Of a DNA stretch of 64,000 bases, positions 13,762 to 27,500 are shown piece by piece (within the stretch, counting starts at the first letter, position 1; each line of letters starts with the position of its first letter). Below the pieces are notes generated by a model that ran no database searches, was not told the origin of the DNA, and was given only the letters and a program-made list of their open reading frames with translations. The stretch is from Paracentrotus lividus (taxonomy: Eukaryota; Echinodermata; Echinoidea; Camarodonta; Echinidae). Location of the stretch: contig CALNVZ010003433.1 of the NCBI GenBank assembly GCA_940671915.1, positions 25,168,805 through 25,232,804 of the forward strand. Direction: 5' to 3'. Made by a program: the position numbers and the translations under genes.

Positions 13762-16700
13762 CGGTATGTCGAGACATTGGAAAATGTGAAATGAAAGAGC
13801 AGGACAGCATTCCAGTGAGGAGTTGTGTGCGTCTGGGATAGAGAGAGATAGAAAGAGAGAGAGAGTGATAGAGGGAAAAGAAAGAAAATTGGTGGTAGTG
13901 GGAATGAGGGACATACGTACAATTAATAACGTTGCCGTGATAAAAAAAGCAGCTACCCAGGTGCACCAATGTGGGCAAAACAAAAATCGCCAATTACGTT
14001 AATTAGCAAGTTTATGAAGAACACACACTTACCTGGATGTTGCAATCAAGACGCAGAAACAGGTGCGGGGATTGCAAGCAACATGGAAAGAAAAGAAAAC
14101 AGAAGATAAGCATAATGAGCACACAGACAATTAATTTCATTTTCTAGACACGCATACTTCAAAACTAAAATGTAACATAACATTTGTAACGCTGATGTGT
14201 TTTGGGGCACAAATTGCGTGAGTATACTTCAACTATTGAAAATAAATAGACTTTGAAAATAGTTTAAACTGATGAATTATGAATTCCTCAATTTGCATAC
14301 ATCGTAGTCATGGTAGTGATACAACAAATAGCACTGCGTTTGTTTTGTCATAATTCGCAAGTGAAAGAGGTTATTCCGAGGAAAAAAAAGGTTCTTGTCA
14401 CAAATACTTGTTATAGATCATTTGTAGAATTGACTCTTGAAATTACATTAGTGATTATTGTGTATTCACAAATGCACTGACAAAATTCAAGCAACAATAT
14501 TTAAAATTATTACACGTTTAAGTCTCTTTTTCCATACATTAAAACCATGTATTGATACTCTTCCAGATGTTTGCTTGTCAGCGTTCAATATTGTTAGCAT
14601 AATGTTTGTCCCATGTATTCTAAATTACCCGTATCGATGGACAAAAGAAGTGCATTATTGTTACAATATAAAATGGGTGGTATGAGAGAAGGCTTCTGAT
14701 TGGTCAATTGCCCTATTTTGCAATGCTGTAATTCGGTATATGGTGCACCGCGTGCACTATACCGGCAATTTCTGCACTGCCTTGTTGCGCAAGTAAAAAA
14801 AATGGTGCGCACAACAATAGATACGCGGAGCAACAATATACGTCACAATAGCTTAATTAGCACCAAAAGTTTGGCAAACATATTGGCAAAGATAAAACCA
14901 GATTAGGCAAGGTCAAATATCTAGGGGTCTATTTACTATAATAAATACTGCATGCATCTATTAATGCAACATTACTGACTATGTGAACTCCAAATACTAA
15001 ATAGAGCTACTAAATAGAACTAAATACTTCAAGAGCTGAAGAGAGGATTCATCATAGACTAGTTCACGCGTTACATTTAACTTATAAGGTTTAAAAACTC
15101 TCCTGTTTTTACGTACGTGTTAAGGGATTTTCAAGTCTTCTTGGAGAGAGGATTCATCATATAAATAGTAAGGTAAGTTCAGATATACTTTGATACAATT
15201 TTCTGTTCCCATCTAATATAACATATAGCACATGCTTATTGTCGTTCAATATACAATATCATTCGTGTCCATAAATTTCAAATTTCTCTTGTGCGTTTAT
15301 ATTTAAACTCGGCCTACGGCCTCGTTGAAATATAAACGCACGCGAGAAATTTGAAATTTATGGACACTCATATTATGGTATATTGCACTCGCTAGCATGC
15401 ACTATTTGTATAATATTGCACTCCGCGATGCCAGTAAAATGCTGCGCGCAACAGCTTTAACAATGGATACGCGGAGCAGCAAATAACGTCATAATAGCAC
15501 AACAGCTTATTATAACAATGGATACGCGGAGCAACAATCTACGTCATAATAGATTGATCATTTGAATTTCTCCTTCGGGCAGATTTTATACAGGTGAGTA
15601 AACCTCTTTTTTTTGTTAAAACTGATAGCGTTGCTGTTGCCATGGAAAACGGTTTGTATGTATAATAATAATAATAATATTGAATTTCTTTCGTGCAATA
15701 TGAGATATATTCCACTCAAGTGCATTAATCACAATAGCAATTTGGTAACAGCATATAAGGGGTACTGTATTCACGATAGAATAATCACAAGAGTGGAGAG
15801 GTTTAAAAGCCAAAATGGGCCGTTTACGAAAAGCGAAGATTATTTTTTTCTCAAATGTCAATGGAGAATTGTAATGCAGAAGGATGACAATAGCCCTAGC
15901 TTGAATATACCACTCATACATACCGCAGCTTTACCGAAGCAATAATGAAAGTGGGGTAAAGGAATATGGTGGCAAATTATGGCACGTTTCCACGACAACG
16001 GCAAGCTGAAAATGTCATGGGGACAATGCATTTCCGCATGTCTTGTTATGTAGCGACACTTTCTGACCACGCCACACAGCCACTCCCTCACCAAACATAC
16101 ACAATATTGGTCATTGAAGGGGGTGGATTGTTTATCTCGGTGTGTCATTGGTACGGTGTCGACTTTACTTGTGTGATAGGGGCAGTGTGTACGAATTAAT
16201 ACAAGCTGATTACCTGTTCCAGTGTTAACATTGTTAGAAAAACACATTTTGTAATAGTAGAGAGTGAGGCAGGAGAATTAAATTGATGTATTGCGTGTAA
16301 ACGAATACTGGATTGCCCATTGGAGTCCATATCTTTGTCTTTTAATGCACTCAGATAAATTCTTCTTGTCAAAGAAATGGAGATAGACTCTAGGCTAAAC
16401 TGCAGTTCAAATACTCAAACTTGCCTTAAAGAATTAATTCAATTATTTCAACAACTGAATTGTTTACATATCATTTCACAAGCATTCCTTACCACCAATA
16501 AGTCGTGCTGCTGATCCATTGTATTTATGTATAATTTTCTTATTTACGAACGTTAGATCATGTACATGGAATCTGTGCAATATAAGGAATCATGTTTGTT
16601 AATAATAGTAAATCGAATTCAATTTAATTAATTAGAACATATATCGTTAAAATGAAGGCTTATTTTTAGATATCTAAAAGGAAAATTAAGATTATCGTTT

Positions 16701-18522
16701 GAAGTCTTTGTTATGCTGCAGCTGTTGTGTTGCTTGTCGGCAAACCCTAGGCATATAATTTACCAAATTTGAAGTAGAAATATCCCTGTGACAAAAAAAA
16801 ACAAACAACTTTTTCCATTCGTAACCCATTTTGATTCCAGAAGGAGTCGGACTGATTATATTCTATTGGTTCGATTTTTTGTTCATATATAAAAAGTATT
16901 TCACCGTCAGTAGAGAGTCTACCGTGATAATCCATCAGACTGATGCCGATCCCTTCTCGGTCTTTCAGTCGAAATGTCAATGTCCGCTCATGCTGAACTT
17001 TCGGAAATGAGGCGGGATCACCATGGACGCGAGACAAAGCTTCTAGAAAATTTAATTCACAGCGCATATGTCTTCTTGTCTACCTGTCTTGCTTCTTCTC
17101 CATATTTTGTTCCGACATAAGCCTAAATTCAAGAATGTGTTTTTGTTGTGTACTGTTTATTTTGTCTATGATTATGTATGTCCAGAATTTGCTATGTCCA
17201 GAACTCAGTCACTAACTTCTTTCAAACATGACCTAAATGAATGGATGAAAGGGTTTTATTTGTAAAATTTTGGTACATGCATGACATGGGATAGAGGGGG
17301 AGACAAAAGAGTTTGGGATTTTTTAATCATTAATGTTTATCTTATCTTCATTAAGATTTATATTCTAAATAACCTTATATTGATTTTATATTGTGTTTGT
17401 AAGTGTCTTGTACTGCGGACCTCTGGGAAGAACAAAGCCATTGTGGTTCTGAATAAAGTGTTCCCATCGTATCATTTTAAGTATCTGTATTATGCCATAT
17501 TATTTTGTATCATGTGTCATGTTTGATTTTTTTCGGAAAATAAAACCATACCATAACATACCTCAGTTTACTGTCATTGACTATACCGTGTGTCTCAAAA
17601 AAAAAACGTAACACTTTTGAAATGGTTGCCAAATTGAGCATATATAATTTTATGAAAAAATGTCGATATGTATGGAAAGCTAAAGGACCAACCTTCATAT
17701 GATATGAAAAATTGAAAAAAAAATCATGCTTCGATGAACACTTTCACTTAAGTTAGAGGTATGAAAATGCGCCTGCGCAGGATTTTTCCTTCCAATTTGG
17801 ACAGGTAAATTACTTGTAGCTTACAAAATAAGGTCGATATGAGATATTCATGATCGATGGATCAAAAGGATATTTTGAATCAAAAGGTATTTTGAATACC
17901 TTGAATACCATTCCTTTTTCTGTGTTATTTCATCAATCCCGAAACACCACCGCCACCCCCCCCCCCACACACTTCCACTCCATCTTATTGCAGACCTGCC
18001 AACAAAAAAGCGTATTCCGTACTTTTTCTATCCTCTTTCGCTTCTAAGGGGTACTAAGATCTATAGATGGTCTAGAATGCACATCACCATCATGCCATAC
18101 TACACCGCACCTGTCTTCATAGAAAACATTTAATTGTCCAATGAATTGTCTATGTCCCTCATTTACCAGAACGAATGCTTTGGTGCAGGGATGACACACT
18201 TGTCAAAATGTTTGGCATATTTACCTTGTTTTCTATTGAAAATAATTAAATAATAAAAGGTTTCAGGTCGACAGGTGGATGGAGATTGACATTTTTTATG
18301 ATCTGAATAATTATTGACATTTAATGAGTTTGATACCCCTTATCCAAATGAAAAAGACAAAAATACGCTTTTAGGTTGGCAGTACTGTTATTGTATCATT
18401 GATCTGGTAGATGTGTGAACGGGATTAAGGAAGAATGTGAATTGGCTAAATTGAAATATTCCAAATCATAATTGACATTACGCAACCCACTGTCCTCCCC
18501 TGCCGACCACACACACACACAC

Positions 18523-18559
<37 letters not shown>

Positions 18560-21500
18560 TCTTCCCATCCTCTCACCTACTCCTTGCTTTTTTATTCATT
18601 TTCTCCGAAAGTTTGGTGGATCATTTTTTCCATTAATAATCAAATTATTAACCAGTCACTCATTTTGATCATTGAAATCAATCGATAACTCACTGAAACA
18701 TTAATTCCATCAAGCAATTGCTCAAACCAATTATCACACGCACACAAACAACACACACACGCACGTACACACACACACATACGCGCACACACATACACAC
18801 ACGTGCACACATACACACACACACACACACATTAGGGCAGACATGACAAAAAACAAGTTAAATCTTTTTTAAAAATATTTTCATGGAAGTTGGTGTGTGT
18901 GTGTGTGTGGTAGGTGTGGTGTTTGGGGATTTATAAATGACAGAGAGAAAGGACTGGTATTCAAAACATCCTTTTAACTCTTAATCCATCGATCATGAAT
19001 ATCTCATATCAAACTTATTTTGTAAGCTACAAGTAATTTACCTGTCCAAAATTGGACGGAAAAATCCTGCGCAGGCGCATTTCCATACCTCTAACTTAAG
19101 TGAACACTGTTCATCGAAGCATGATTTTTTTTCAATTTTTTCATATCATATGAAAGGTTGGTCCTTTAGCTTTCCATAAATATCGACATTTTTTCATAAA
19201 ATTATATATGCTCAATTTGGCAACCATTTCAAAAGTGTTACGTTTTTTTTGAGACACACGGTACTATGTCCATAATGTAATAAATATTCCATGTACAAAA
19301 TAATGAAAAAAAAATTAGAAAAGTGTTTAAAATCCCCCTAAAGAAAACAACAACAAAAGACAAACAATAAATAGATAAATAAATAAATAAATAAATGAAG
19401 AATAAGAATGCAAATACAAATTTAGAAGGAAAAAAAAAAACCCCGAGTAAAACGACTTCCCCCACCCCATGTCAGTTATTTGAATGATGATGATATACTA
19501 AAAATTCCAATTTCACGCCCCCTCCTTATGAATGTCTGGATATGCGCCTGATAATGCCGTATATCCTCAATTTACTTTGTCATTGTTTCACTTTTCCAAA
19601 ATACTATAGTTTACTATTCTCCGCCTCTTACTATATTAAGAATTTACTATATGTCACGATTTTACTAAGCCCATAGTTTAGAAAGAAAAGAACATTGTTG
19701 AGAGAAATGGTTTGATTGAAGTTTGATAACTTAATATGACATCAACAAATGCTGGTTAAATATATTATTTTTGACGTTTTCATTTCTGTTCAGATTGCAC
19801 ACATCTCAAGGTAAATAGTACTATGTAATCTGCATGCGGCATTCAGTGAACCTGATGTCATCAATCGGAAGAAAGAAAATATGGAAATGACCTTCTTTTT
19901 TAATCAGGTTTTCAGTCTCCTGGAAAATTTGGCAGCTTGCCGCTCCATCGATTCTACTATGTAATAAAAATACCGAAGTGCTATTATTGATTTGTGTTCT
20001 TCTCCTATGTGAACTTTCACATTGTATGGATGTAAAGAGACCGAGAAAATATAAATCGCTTGACATTAAAATAAAATAGAAAAATAAAAATATTTTTTTA
20101 ATTCTTGATAATTTTGACAAATTATCGAAACATTTAAAATCAAATTTGCAATCAGAATCAGAAACAAAACTAAAAAAAAACACAAAAAAAAAAATAACAA
20201 AAAGATGAATTATTAAAGACCTATATTGCATCCCCTACCTAATTGAAGTGATTTACGAAATGAGTCACCTAATTCTTGATGTCAAGGTTGGGGTGCGAGT
20301 TCCTGCCGACTTTGATCGACACTATTAAGTCTTACTCCAACCAGGTGTTAGAGAAGGTTTAAAGTGTTTAGTGTTTTTAACGCGGGGAATATGTCAAATT
20401 GACTTTGACAAAAGCCATTCTTCAGCCTGATAGCATTGAAAAAATGAAAAAAAAAAAAAAGAGGAAAATTTCGTGCATTTAATAAAATAAGTGAGCAACA
20501 TAATTATGCTCCCCATATACATGTAAAGGGCCTGTCCCACAGAAGGCAATCGTTGTGGCGACAACCTATGTATGCTAGAACCTGCCAGAATCGTGTCAGA
20601 ATCTCAGGTGACCGAAGATCATATACGTATCTACGACTCTGTCTACGATAGGCTACGACAACGACTTCCACGCAAACAATAGGATAACAATAGCTGGTAT
20701 CCGATAATACAATAGCCTCGACCTTCGCGAATCTCGCGGCTCGACTTCTCTTGTCACAGCTTAAAATCAACCAAAATATGAACTTGCGCACTGCGGCGAT
20801 CCTTGCGACTGACACAGGCGATCGAGAGTTTTCTACCTGATGGCGGCCTGTCGCCTTTAGGTTCGTGATAGTCCTCTCAGTCGTCGACATACATATTTGG
20901 GTCGTGAGTGATTTTTGAAAATTTCAAAAATTAGCGGCGACTGTACACTATCTGAATGGGAGGCCGATCCTGATTTGGTGAATGTTGGTGGCGAGAAAGG
21001 CCGTAGCGGCTTAAATTTCACTGTTTGTTAGGTTCAGCGATGCGTGCAACGTACGCTGGATCGCGAAACCTGCAACTGGACGCCATTCGCTGTGCTATAT
21101 ACAATTTCTATCTGGCGACAATCTACCATAGCACCTTGTCGCGACAAGAGAAGACAGACTACGGTCATTGACGTCAACCAAACTGACGCCGGCTATTGTT
21201 TAACTTGTTGAAACCGACGGCGAACAAAATTTTGCTACGTATTTGTTGGCGACAGACGCGATAATTCACGATCTTATAGGCGATTGGACCCTGCGCATGC
21301 TGGCGATGGGTACTAAAAGTAGTTCGTAGGTTGTCGCCACAACGATCGCCTTCTGTGGACAGGCCTTAACTGCTCATGCAGTTTTCCACCTAACCCCTAA
21401 TGATATTTTATTATTTTTTTGAGAGTCCTTTACCGTTTTGACCCTACTATTAAACCACCCACACTGTATGTTGCATATCTGTACGGTCCAAACTGCTTTT

Positions 21501-24500
21501 TAATACAATTAGCTTAATATTATCACAAGTATATCTGCTTTAAAAAGGGCGCACCGTCCCACGCCAACGCAAGTACTTTGTGTGAAACCAGACTACAAAA
21601 GAAGTCCAAGATCAAAACACGCCCGGTTGTGACCATAGCTTTATGATCGTTTAATATTTTAACGTTTCCTTGTGCACATCCTTCAGTTTACTCGAGGTAT
21701 CCTGCATTTGGTAATTTCTTCACACAGTACCAGAATTCCCAGTGGCCTCTCAGTGACTTTTGCCTACTCTTGGCAGTACAGTGCACTGGTAATGGGCCAA
21801 TAGATGCAGGTGCTGGGACTCTTTTGGTGGTGCAATTAACGCGGTTAATGTGTGCTCTGTTTTCCGTCGTAAAACAGATCAATGGTCCCCGGGGATTTTA
21901 AGCGAGACCGAAGCGTGACATCCTAGCCACGGTGCAAACCTGAACACACATCCAATCATTTCAATACATTAAAGGGGAATTCCTGTCTTTTTTTTTTTAA
22001 TAGAGGAATAAACACAGAGCAGCCCATTGTGAAGATATAAGTTGAATTCGATAAAGGATTACAATGTAAATATTTGTTTTTGTGTTTAGGTAAAATTGTA
22101 ATTGATTGAACAAAACGTTACACGTAATCATTTCCATTACAAATTCAAAATTGTAATCGATCGATAAAAAGTTGCATGCCATCTTTTTACCAGTATAAAG
22201 GAATTAATCTATTTTGAGAGAATATCGAATTTGATAATTAACTACTTTGGACTAAACTTGAAATCGTTTATTTGAGCAAACTTGATCATAGCATAAGTAC
22301 CCGGTACACGCGCGTAAAACAAAAAGAATTAAAAAAAAAACAAACAAAAAAAAACAGTGCTGATTCCATTTGCCCGTGATACACAACGAAAGCGCAGTGT
22401 GTTCTTTATTTTTCTAACGTCCAGCCCAGTAGGACGCGGAGGTATTGTGAGCGTTCGCTCAGGTTGACCGTTATAGCGTCCCCGTCTGACAAAAGAAAGT
22501 AGAAAAAAAAACTTCAGCTCTTAAGAATTTATAATTTCGTGTGCATATAAACCCCTCAAAAAATGTCTTGCAATTCAACTTTGAGTCCTCGTATTTTTTT
22601 TTTAGTTATTGTCTAAATTCATTAATTTTATACCATTGGAAAGTTCATTTATTCCTCTTTACACTGATACCTCACCTATTTGGTAAAGGTTGTGCAATGC
22701 TTGAATGCACAGTATTCCCGAATACAAATCAAGTCAGAAATGGAAGTTGCAAATGAATGCTATTGTTGAAAGGCAGAGTTTCTATTGAGTATCATTAAAT
22801 GGGTCATGTATTATTCCTCAATTGTTTCACTTATTGTTTGGAAGATGAAATGTGCCTTGCCCAGCTTTTTGCTTGGCAGTGCTTATTTTTCATGAGTAGT
22901 CGTTTGATTAAATTAAATAACCTTAAATTACCTGAAAAATTATTTGACATTCACCACGAGAGTATCCAAATTGTATTTGAGCGCCCCTACGCACAAACCA
23001 ACAAACACAAAGAACACAAAACCTTTTATACAGTTAAGAACTCGATGTAAGCCAATAGCATTCATTTGGCAACTTTCCTTTTCTGACTTTCATTCGAGTT
23101 TGCGAGTACTTGTGTATTCAAGCATAACATAACCATCACAAATGGGGTATCAATGTGACAAGGAATAATCAACTTTCCAATGATATCAAATTTTAACCAT
23201 CATTAACAATCAAATAAAAAGATATGAGGGCTCAAAGTTGAATTGCAAGACATTTTTTGAGGGGTTTATTTTATTGCCTACAGGGTAATGCGAAACTACT
23301 TTCAGAAATATTTAGCACAATTTCGTTGCTATTCCATTACTAATGTATCCCTTTATGAGGTCTTCCTTTTCGTTTTTAATGACGTTCCTTCAACTAAAGG
23401 TTGTACAAAAAATCAGAATGTATATAGTCATTCGTAGAATTTAAAACTAATCATTGAAATGCATTGTGGCATCAGAGTTATGTAAATAAAAGTTTCATTT
23501 AAACATTCTGACACGTGGGTATTATTCACTTGTATGTATATATATTGCATTCACAGCAGATAATATATATCATAGCTTCTCATAATATGTCAAACTTGCA
23601 GAAGTCAAGTCTATCTACTAAAACATGTTTATGCCTTCTTTGTTTCTTGTTTCTTTCTGTGTGCTTCGAGCTCGTTTTTAAGGTATTATGTGCAGCCGAG
23701 ACTGAAATTAAGCAATATATAGTTTGAATGTCGCTTATGCCCTCCTCTTATTTCTCCTTTGAGTTGTCTCGTTTGACGTGGGCTGCAGATGATCATGATT
23801 AGCTGCATGATGATGTATGATGGTCAGATTGATGACCCCTCTCGACTCATCAGAGGTCAAATACGTCATATCCAATCAAGTACTTGACCTTTCATGCATT
23901 GATGCAGCCGAACAGAAGGTACATCTGACCTTGTGGCGCAATTCGTTGTATGGTCATTAAAAGTTCATTGACATTCACGTCGGTCATAATTCTTTTATTT
24001 TGTTTCCCGTTTTGCTCGAGATTTTCAACGAAAATGAATGTATGCTTTATTTGTGTTTTAGATTTCCCTATCGTTCCAGGAGAATTAGTATCATGGAAAT
24101 ATAACTGAAAGTGCACGTTTGTTTTGAGTAAGAGTGTGTGGGGTGTTTGTAGGCTTGTGTGTGCGAGTGTGTGTATATTAGTGTACATATCGTTATGGCC
24201 ATGTGTCACAAGTTGGGGTATTGTAAATGGGTGGAGGCGTTACATTTTGGAGGGGAAATTGTCACATTTCTTCACATAGCATGAAAATGATGTATAGTCA
24301 TAAGCTGTGCAATAATTCATATTGTAAATAATTTATCAGGCTACATGTCTGTGAAGCTTCAGCTTCGCTATGCTCATAGTTTTAATACAAAGATACTTTG
24401 AGTGGAGTAGGGTAAGGGCTGGAGGATCCTACGGTGGAGGAGCCTACGGTGGAGGCACGTGTTAAAGCATAGGGAATTCCCATTTTTGTTACTTTCTTGT

Positions 24501-27500
24501 TTGCTGCGTTATATTTTTGCAGCCAATTGGTCTTATGGGTTGAGTGATATACCATTCTCTTGGGAATTTATGTGGTTCTAGATAAATGTGAAGAAGATTT
24601 TTCAAAAGTAATCTAATCAATTAATTAATCAATTAAAACAAGCTTAATGCACACATCCTCATAGACAATGCATTGCAGGCATCAAAAATTGTCACATGCA
24701 ATTTTATAACAATAATTGTCATTTTTTCGCCATTTTCTTTGCATGCATGTAAAAACACAATTAAGTGGAAACATATTACTTGCAATAAACTTTGTTTGAG
24801 TTGTAATCCAAGTGTAAAAGACAGGATTTCTGCCCTTTTTGCACTATTTTTTCTTCTTTTTTGACACCCTGTACCGCGGTTAGAAATAATAATTTTGTAT
24901 TACAAGTTTATATTTTTTAGAAGCATAGCGTCTTATGTACACAATCCACGATGATTCATTTCATTTGGTGAAAAGATTAAGATTATTATTGTTTGATTGG
25001 AATATGTAAATAAACTGAACTGAACTGAACTGAACTGATGTACATTTCTACCACTTTTTGGACATGTAACGCATTTTCCACCCAACTCATGACATGTGGC
25101 CTTATGTACATTATACCTTCTGGTATATCTCACCATGTATCGCCATGCTTACATATTTAATTGACACTAGCATGACTTGATTGGGATTTACGTGACTTGA
25201 TCATATAAACAACTGATGAGTAGCGTATTTAGGCTTTCGGAAGCTTTAGATGAGTGCTAAAATAAATATTACATCACTAAAGAATCAATGGTTATAAACT
25301 GAATTAGCAGCATTACATGATGCGATCTACAGACGAGGCGCCAGAATAAGCATGCATTAGTAAGAGACAGGTATTGTCAGAATCAATATGCAATCATATC
25401 TGACAGTCGAGTCTCAGACAGATTCAGGTTGATATATGGGATGTGATGGCTTTGCATGCGAGATATGCAGTTTCTGCGTTTAGGAAGCAAAGGGTGATCT
25501 TGAGTTTGCGAGATAAAATGGAAATAGATCCAACAGCATCAAACGAGACCTACAATTTTATTTGAAAGACTTTAACTCACAAGGGAAAAAATGTGCGAAA
25601 CGAAAATGATGAACTTAGATGATTATTGTCTAAACACAAATGCATGTGTTCTACTTGAAAATGAATATCGTGTGATTTGGAATACATACTATTTGTGTTG
25701 CTCGTTTTCTTTTCCTTCTTTTTTCATTATGATTATTTTTTCGTATGATTCTACAGTAGAAAGGTATAGTTTAGAGCGTATAAATTTTAATGGAAGAATA
25801 ATATTCGGGCTATAGGAACAGTTGGATGCTTGTCATTACACTGTCATCAAGAGCAAAATATTTAGATTACATGATCTGATGATATCAAGACTAGACGCCC
25901 TGAGAGTGTTATACGTGCACTGTAATAATCCATTATGATCAAATCTACATAATAACAATAGAAGGTTGATTTCCGGAAAAATGCATTGCAAAAGTGCGAT
26001 AATATCAATGGAGAATAGAGGTGTGTGCGCTCCACCCCCCCCGACACCACACACATCATCCACACCGCACATGCGCCGCACTCAAGTCAGCACCGCATTT
26101 ACCCATAAGAATTTCTTATAGCAGCTGGGCAGCTTCTCGCTAAAATGTATTCACAACAACTACTGGCACATTGAACATAAGGCTTCGGAAGATTTTTCAG
26201 GATTGGGGGGGCTCAATTTTTTTTTCAGCACCAACTATTTCGGGATGTGTTTTTTTTAATTACTCGCCCCTATACTCACCCCCCCCCACCCCTCCCCCCG
26301 ACGCTGACAGAGTTTTTGAAAATGATTAATTCTTCTTTTTCATCTTTTTTTTTTTCTCTTTTTTTTTAAGAAAAAAAAACAAAAAACTGAGTAGATCTAG
26401 GCCTAGGCCTAATCAGCTAAGCTGATCATGATCTAAATTCTATGAATACCTTCTTGTATGCTTTATATTATTTTCCCTATGAATAATGATATGCGAGCGC
26501 GAAGCGCGAGCTAGGAAAAAAATCGCAAGGCCGGGGAGCCGAAATTTTTTGATTAATTACACCTGAAAACTATGCATTTAACGCGTGTTTGCTTCATAAT
26601 GCTCTAATAAAGAAGATGCTTTCGATAAACTATGCGAGCCGAATTTTTTGATATATCAATCCGAAAATAGTGCATTTTCAGGCATGTTTGGTGCTATGTT
26701 CATGAAGAAGATACTCACTTAATTAACACATGCGAGTGCGAAGCGCGAGCCAATTTTTTTTTTTTTATGTATAAACTGAAAACAGTGATTTTAAGCGTTT
26801 TTGTGTAGCACTAATGAACAGATATCTCATTAAACAATGCGAGCGCGAAGCGCGAGCCGAAAATTTTTGATATATCAACCTGAAAATAGTGCATTTTTAA
26901 CAGTTTTTTTGGTTCATTGCTCATAAAGAAAATTCTCACGCCTAATTAAACATGCGAGCGCGAAGCGCGAGCGAATTTTTTATACATATCAACTGAAAAC
27001 AGTGCATTTTAAGCGTTTTGTTGGTGCAACCCTAATGAAAAGTTACTTATCTCCTTAAACAATGCGAGCGCGAAGGCGCGACGCCCGCAAATTTTGTTAA
27101 TTATATCAAACTTGAAAATAGTGCATTCTTTGTGGCTTTGCGTCATAAAGAAGATACTTACTATAAATCAATGCGAGCGCGAAGCGCGAGCCGATTCTGT
27201 TTTTTTTTATATAACCTGAAAGCAGTGCATTTTTAGCGTCTTTTGTGCTACGCTAATCCTCATATGAAAAAGATACTTATGATAAAGTGCTTATAACATT
27301 TCGAGCGCGGAAGGGCGAGCTGAAAATTTGTTATATATCACCTAGAAAACGGTCCATTTTTTAAGTCAAGAAGATCATTTCATTAAATAATGCAAGCGCG
27401 AAGCGCGATCTGGAAATATTTGATATAATAACCTGAAAATAATGCATTTTAAGCGTTTTTTGGTGTATGGCTTCTATAAAAAGGACACTTCTCAGTAAAC

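Larger units (their letters stand above)
10506..13956. other. Intron-like stretch; expected membrane-helix exon not found
   Basis: This lies between two CATSPERB-like exons. It holds a minus-strand LINE tail (10840-11040), a foldback element (12895-13504) and GA microsatellites (13630-13870). A 50-codon minus frame near 12090-12240 (DFLNLHQLSGNVVRFC) looks coding but lacks usable splice sites. Confidence 0.4.

Noticed and set aside
13458-13993. Three overlapping minus-strand frames of 132-154 codons
   Set aside because: They are translations of GA microsatellites (serine/leucine runs). Only the small part at 13957-14032 is read as coding, in a different frame.
23892-24209. 105-codon minus-strand frame ending ELLMTIQRIAPQGQMYLLF
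   Set aside because: The first part is repeat-like (TH-rich from GT repeats), and no splice sites frame the better-looking end.
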